Shown in pieces: positions 7,771 through 10,110 of a stretch of 10,110 bases of DNA. The notes beneath the pieces are model-generated. The model saw nothing but the letters and a program-made list of their open reading frames with translations. It was not told where the DNA came from and did no database searches. The translations under genes were made by a program, and so were the position numbers. The stretch's first letter is position 1; each line of letters opens with the position of its first letter. This DNA is from JBOFDP01 sp051647125 (GTDB taxonomy: Bacteria > Bacteroidota > Bacteroidia > Chitinophagales > Chitinophagaceae), in NCBI GenBank assembly GCA_051647125.1, contig JBOFDP010000096.1, forward strand, positions 1 through 10,110, in the 5' to 3' direction.

Positions 7771-8679
7771 ATGTATATAGGATTAATTATTATTTTTATA
7801 TGTAGCTTTTTAGCCTATGGTATAAGTGCACTTTGTGGAGGTGGAGCAGGATTAATATTAATTCCTCTATTAGGTATATTCCTTCCTGTAAGCCATGTGC
7901 CAGCAGCATTGTCTATTGGTACTTTTACAGGTTCAATGTCTCGATTGGTAGTTTTTAGAAAACATATTTGTTGGCATATAGTCAAATATTTTTTACCTTT
8001 AGCAATACCTGCAGTTTGGGTTGGAGCATGGTTGCTAAAATTTGTAAACCCTGTATATTTAGAAATGGTAATGGGTATTTTTTTAGTGAGTAATTTACCG
8101 TTTTTATTTAAGAAACCAAAGGTGGAGAAATCAACTCATAAACCTAAAAATATACTACTTTCTTTAATTGGTTTTTTATCAGGTTTTTTATCAGGACTTA
8201 CAGGAGCAGTAGGTTTACTCTTTAATAGGTTTTACTTTAAATATGGGCTTACACAAAAAGAAGTAGTGGCTACAAGAGCAGCTAATGAAATTATACTTCA
8301 TTTGATAAAAATAGTATTATATACATTATTTGGTTTAATTTCTACTCAGGTTGTCTGGCTGGGTATTGTAGTAGCTGTAGCTGCTATTTTTTCTACTTGG
8401 GCAATGAAATGGATTTTACCTAAATTGAGTGAAAGACTGTTTAAAAAAATTGGCTATTCTGCAATGGTATTTTCTGGTTTAATGCTTTTATTTTTTTCTG
8501 GAAAAGATATTTTTAAAATGTATGATGGTGATTTGTACGGTGTGGTAAAAAAGGAAAGTATTGAAATAAAACTTAATTGGGGAAATCGGGGTTATTCCTT
8601 AGAATTTTCTTATGATGATGGTTTTGAATTTGAATTTTTTACCCCTTTTTCAGACCTCTCTCCCGAGTATCAAAATTAG
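7771..8679 (+). CDS. TauE/SafE family membrane permease with extra C-terminal tail, probably frameshifted
   Basis: This is a TauE/SafE-type integral membrane protein, a family linked to export or uptake of sulfite, sulfoacetate and other organic anions; the substrate here is unknown. About eight hydrophobic segments span residues 4-245. The two homologous halves each carry the Gly-rich family motif: CGGGAGLILIP at 22-32 and SGFLSGLTGAVG at 137-148. The family usually ends after the last span (about residue 245). Here a hydrophilic, beta-strand-like tail of about 55 residues follows (rich in K, E, F and Y) and stops at 8679. The -1 frame then remains open to 8804, and the sequence suggests that the intact protein continued to about 344 aa. 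ATG 7771 lies 19 bp after the thioesterase with an A-rich leader. Core family call is firm; the 3' end is doubtful. Confidence 0.85.
   Translation: MYIGLIIIFICSFLAYGISALCGGGAGLILIPLLGIFLPVSHVPAALSIGTFTGSMSRLVVFRKHICWHIVKYFLPLAIPAVWVGAWLLKFVNPVYLEMVMGIFLVSNLPFLFKKPKVEKSTHKPKNILLSLIGFLSGFLSGLTGAVGLLFNRFYFKYGLTQKEVVATRAANEIILHLIKIVLYTLFGLISTQVVWLGIVVAVAAIFSTWAMKWILPKLSERLFKKIGYSAMVFSGLMLLFFSGKDIFKMYDGDLYGVVKKESIEIKLNWGNRGYSLEFSYDDGFEFEFFTPFSDLSPEYQN
8635..8650 (+). other. Homopolymer-rich site of the apparent frame switch (T6, C4, T5; contains CCCTTTT)
   Basis: Six T (8635-8640), one A, four C (8642-8645) and five T (8646-8650) lie at the start of the only zone where the permease frame and the open -1 frame overlap. 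In the permease frame the codons are ACC CCT TTT TCA, so C-CCT-TTT (8643-8649) has the X-XXY-YYZ phase needed for -1 ribosomal slippage. I see no obvious hairpin just downstream. A one-base deletion in either T run would produce the same picture. Confidence 0.5.
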
Positions 8680-8804
8680 CATTAGAAAAAAAGAAAAACG
8701 GCAATAGGATGATTGTGGAAACTGTATATGGTATAAGAAAAAAATCTTATGAGGTTGATTACTTTAAAGGGAATACTTTTTCTCATAAAATAGAATTTGA
8801 TTAA
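8649..8804 (+). pseudogene. Out-of-frame continuation of the TauE/SafE protein C-terminal tail
   Basis: Reading one base back from the permease frame gives 51 codons from TTC 8649 to GAT 8801 and a TAA at 8802-8804. The peptide runs through RPLSRVSKLALEKKKNG, then alternating hydrophobic and charged stretches (RMIVETVYGIRKKSYEVDYF, then FSHKIEFD). This continues the beta-rich, charged style of the tail already begun in the annotated frame (about residues 255-293). This frame has stops at 8613, 8616, 8625 and 8631 and is open only from 8634, so the switch must occur between 8634 and the permease stop at 8679. With this ending the gap to the helicase is 9 bp, like the other junctions, instead of 134 bp. 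I do not recognise the tail domain. An independent gene is unlikely: the only ATG (8709) would give 31 residues. Confidence 0.55.
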
Positions 8805-8813
8805 ATTTGTTTT

Positions 8814-10110
8814 ATGTTTTCTGAAAATTCACAAGCACAATTAGCCATACATTATATACAACATACCAATAAGCACATTTTTCTTACAGGAAAAGCAGGT
8901 ACCGGAAAAACAACTTTTTTAAAACAACTTAGAAAATATACAGAGAAACAAATAGTGGTAATAGCCCCTACAGGGATTGCTGCATTAAATGCTGAAGGTG
9001 TTACTATACATTCTTTTTTTCAATTACGATTTACTCCTTTTATTCCTGAATTGAATAATGATATAAATAATAAACTTTTCTTTAATAAGAAAAAAATACA
9101 AATTATCAAAGCCCTTGAGCTTTTAATAATTGATGAAATTAGTATGGTTCGTGCAGATCTTTTAGATGCTATAGATTTTGTATTAAGATATTTTAAGAAT
9201 CCAGATCTTCCTTTTGGTGGTGTACAAATTTTAATGATAGGAGATGTACAACAGTTGCCACCTGTATGTACAGAAAGCGACCAAAAAATTCTACAAAATT
9301 ATTATGATACTTTTTTCTTTTTTGGAAGTAAAGTATTACAGCAAACAAATTTTGTAACTATAGAATTAGAAAAAATTTATAGGCAATCTGATCCTCATTT
9401 TATTGATATGCTGAATGCTGTAAGGGAAAATCAATTAGATGATTTTTTATTGAAAGAAATCAATGAACAAACTAAGGAATATTTGGATAGCGAAGATTAT
9501 ATTATACTAACTACACATAATTATCAAGCTAAAAAAATTAATGATTATAAATTAAAAAATTTATCTTCATCATCACATTTTTTTAAAGCTACCGTGAAAG
9601 GTGAATTTCCTGAAGGTATGTATCCTACAGATATGAAATTAGAATTAAAAACGGGCGTTAAAATTATTTTTTTAAAAAATGATACTACTAAAAATTACTA
9701 TAATGGCAAACTGGGTATTATTACTGAAATTATAGATTCAAAGTCGGTGAAGATTCTTGGTGAAGATGGAGAGGAAATTATTCTTGTACCAACAGTATGG
9801 GAAAATATAAGTTATGTTTTTAATGAAAAAACAAAACTTATAGAAGAAAAAATAACAGGACAATTTAAACAATTACCTATAAAACTGGCTTGGGCTATAA
9901 CAATACATAAAAGTCAAGGGTTATCTTTTGACAAAGTGGTTATAGAGGCACAAGAAGCCTTTGCGCATGGACAGGTTTATGTGGCATTAAGTAGATGTCG
10001 TTCATTAAAAGGAATAGCCCTTCGTCATCCTATCAGGAAGGAAAATATTATTGTAGATGAACATATCGCTATTTTTAAGCAATATATTAAGCAAGAAAAA
10101 AATAGAGCGT
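8814..10110 (+). CDS. RecD/PIF1-like SF1 DNA helicase, 3' end outside the window
   Basis: This is an ATP-dependent helicase of the RecD/PIF1-like (SF1B) class, close to the Bacteroidota family annotated as AAA ATPase or helix-turn-helix domain-containing helicase. The 432 codons present include Walker A GKAGTGKTT (26-34), motif Ia APTGIAALNAEGVTIHSFF (51-69), Walker B LLIIDEISMV (103-112) and motif III IGDVQQLPPV (142-151). An arginine-containing IYRQSD follows. The UvrD-like C-terminal domain has TIHKSQGLSFD (363-373) and the motif VI block VYVALSRCRSLKG (388-400). All core ATPase motifs are intact. Related proteins are longer, about 700 aa or more, and carry a C-terminal helix-turn-helix or HRDC-like region, which would lie beyond the right edge. 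ATG 8814 is chosen because the family N-terminus begins just before the Walker A loop, and the TAA at 8802 blocks extension upstream. Confidence 0.92.
   Translation, partial: MFSENSQAQLAIHYIQHTNKHIFLTGKAGTGKTTFLKQLRKYTEKQIVVIAPTGIAALNAEGVTIHSFFQLRFTPFIPELNNDINNKLFFNKKKIQIIKALELLIIDEISMVRADLLDAIDFVLRYFKNPDLPFGGVQILMIGDVQQLPPVCTESDQKILQNYYDTFFFFGSKVLQQTNFVTIELEKIYRQSDPHFIDMLNAVRENQLDDFLLKEINEQTKEYLDSEDYIILTTHNYQAKKINDYKLKNLSSSSHFFKATVKGEFPEGMYPTDMKLELKTGVKIIFLKNDTTKNYYNGKLGIITEIIDSKSVKILGEDGEEIILVPTVWENISYVFNEKTKLIEEKITGQFKQLPIKLAWAITIHKSQGLSFDKVVIEAQEAFAHGQVYVALSRCRSLKGIALRHPIRKENIIVDEHIAIFKQYIKQEKNRA

Noticed and set aside
8709..8804. Separate small gene starting at ATG 8709
   Set aside because: It would encode only 31 residues, and the reading frame upstream of that ATG is equally protein-like, so it is better explained as part of the frameshifted permease tail.
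8802..8809. TAAATTTG, a match to the Bacteroidota -7 promoter box TAnnTTTG, just before the helicase
   Set aside because: No -33 TTG element lies at the right distance upstream, and the ATG at 8814 begins only 4 bp after the box, so transcription would start at or past the start codon.

Overview
The window reads as chromosomal DNA of a low-GC (very AT-rich, by eye about 30% GC) member of the Bacteroidota. The evidence is the gene content: a DUF3822-family protein directly upstream of rsmD, the Bacteroidota form of LpxK, and a RecD/PIF1-like helicase whose residues closely follow the Bacteroidota helix-turn-helix helicase family. Start codons lack strong Shine-Dalgarno sequences and are preceded by A/T-rich leaders, as is usual in that phylum. 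LpxK implies a Gram-negative cell that makes lipid A. I cannot name the species.

All genes lie on the + strand and are packed head to tail. In order: DUF3822 protein (5' end probably outside the window), rsmD, 5-formyltetrahydrofolate cyclo-ligase, lpxK, RNase R, a trans-polyprenyl diphosphate synthase, a polytopic membrane protein resembling GT-C glycosyltransferases, a YbgC-type acyl-CoA thioesterase, a TauE/SafE-family permease, and the first 432 codons of the helicase, which runs off the right edge. Junctions are overlaps (13 and 35 bp) or gaps of 0-19 bp, with one exception: 134 bp after the stop of the permease. I see no convincing promoter, terminator, tRNA, rRNA, IS element or CRISPR, so the whole window could be one or a few long transcripts.

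Most genes are housekeeping: rRNA modification (RsmD), RNA turnover (RNase R), folate salvage, lipid A phosphorylation (LpxK), isoprenoid chain synthesis and acyl-CoA hydrolysis. They form no single pathway, although LpxK, the polyprenyl synthase and the GT-C-like protein all relate to the cell envelope.

The most notable observation is at the permease 3' end. The reading frame stops at 8679, but the -1 frame stays open from 8634 to a stop at 8804, encodes a plausible continuation of a soluble beta-rich tail, and would leave a 9 bp gap to the helicase, matching the other junctions. The switch zone has a T6 run and a CCCTTTT heptamer in the phase needed for -1 slippage. Either the gene carries a one-base homopolymer deletion (real or a sequencing error) or the tail is made by frameshifting. 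No clearly novel defence or mobile system is visible.
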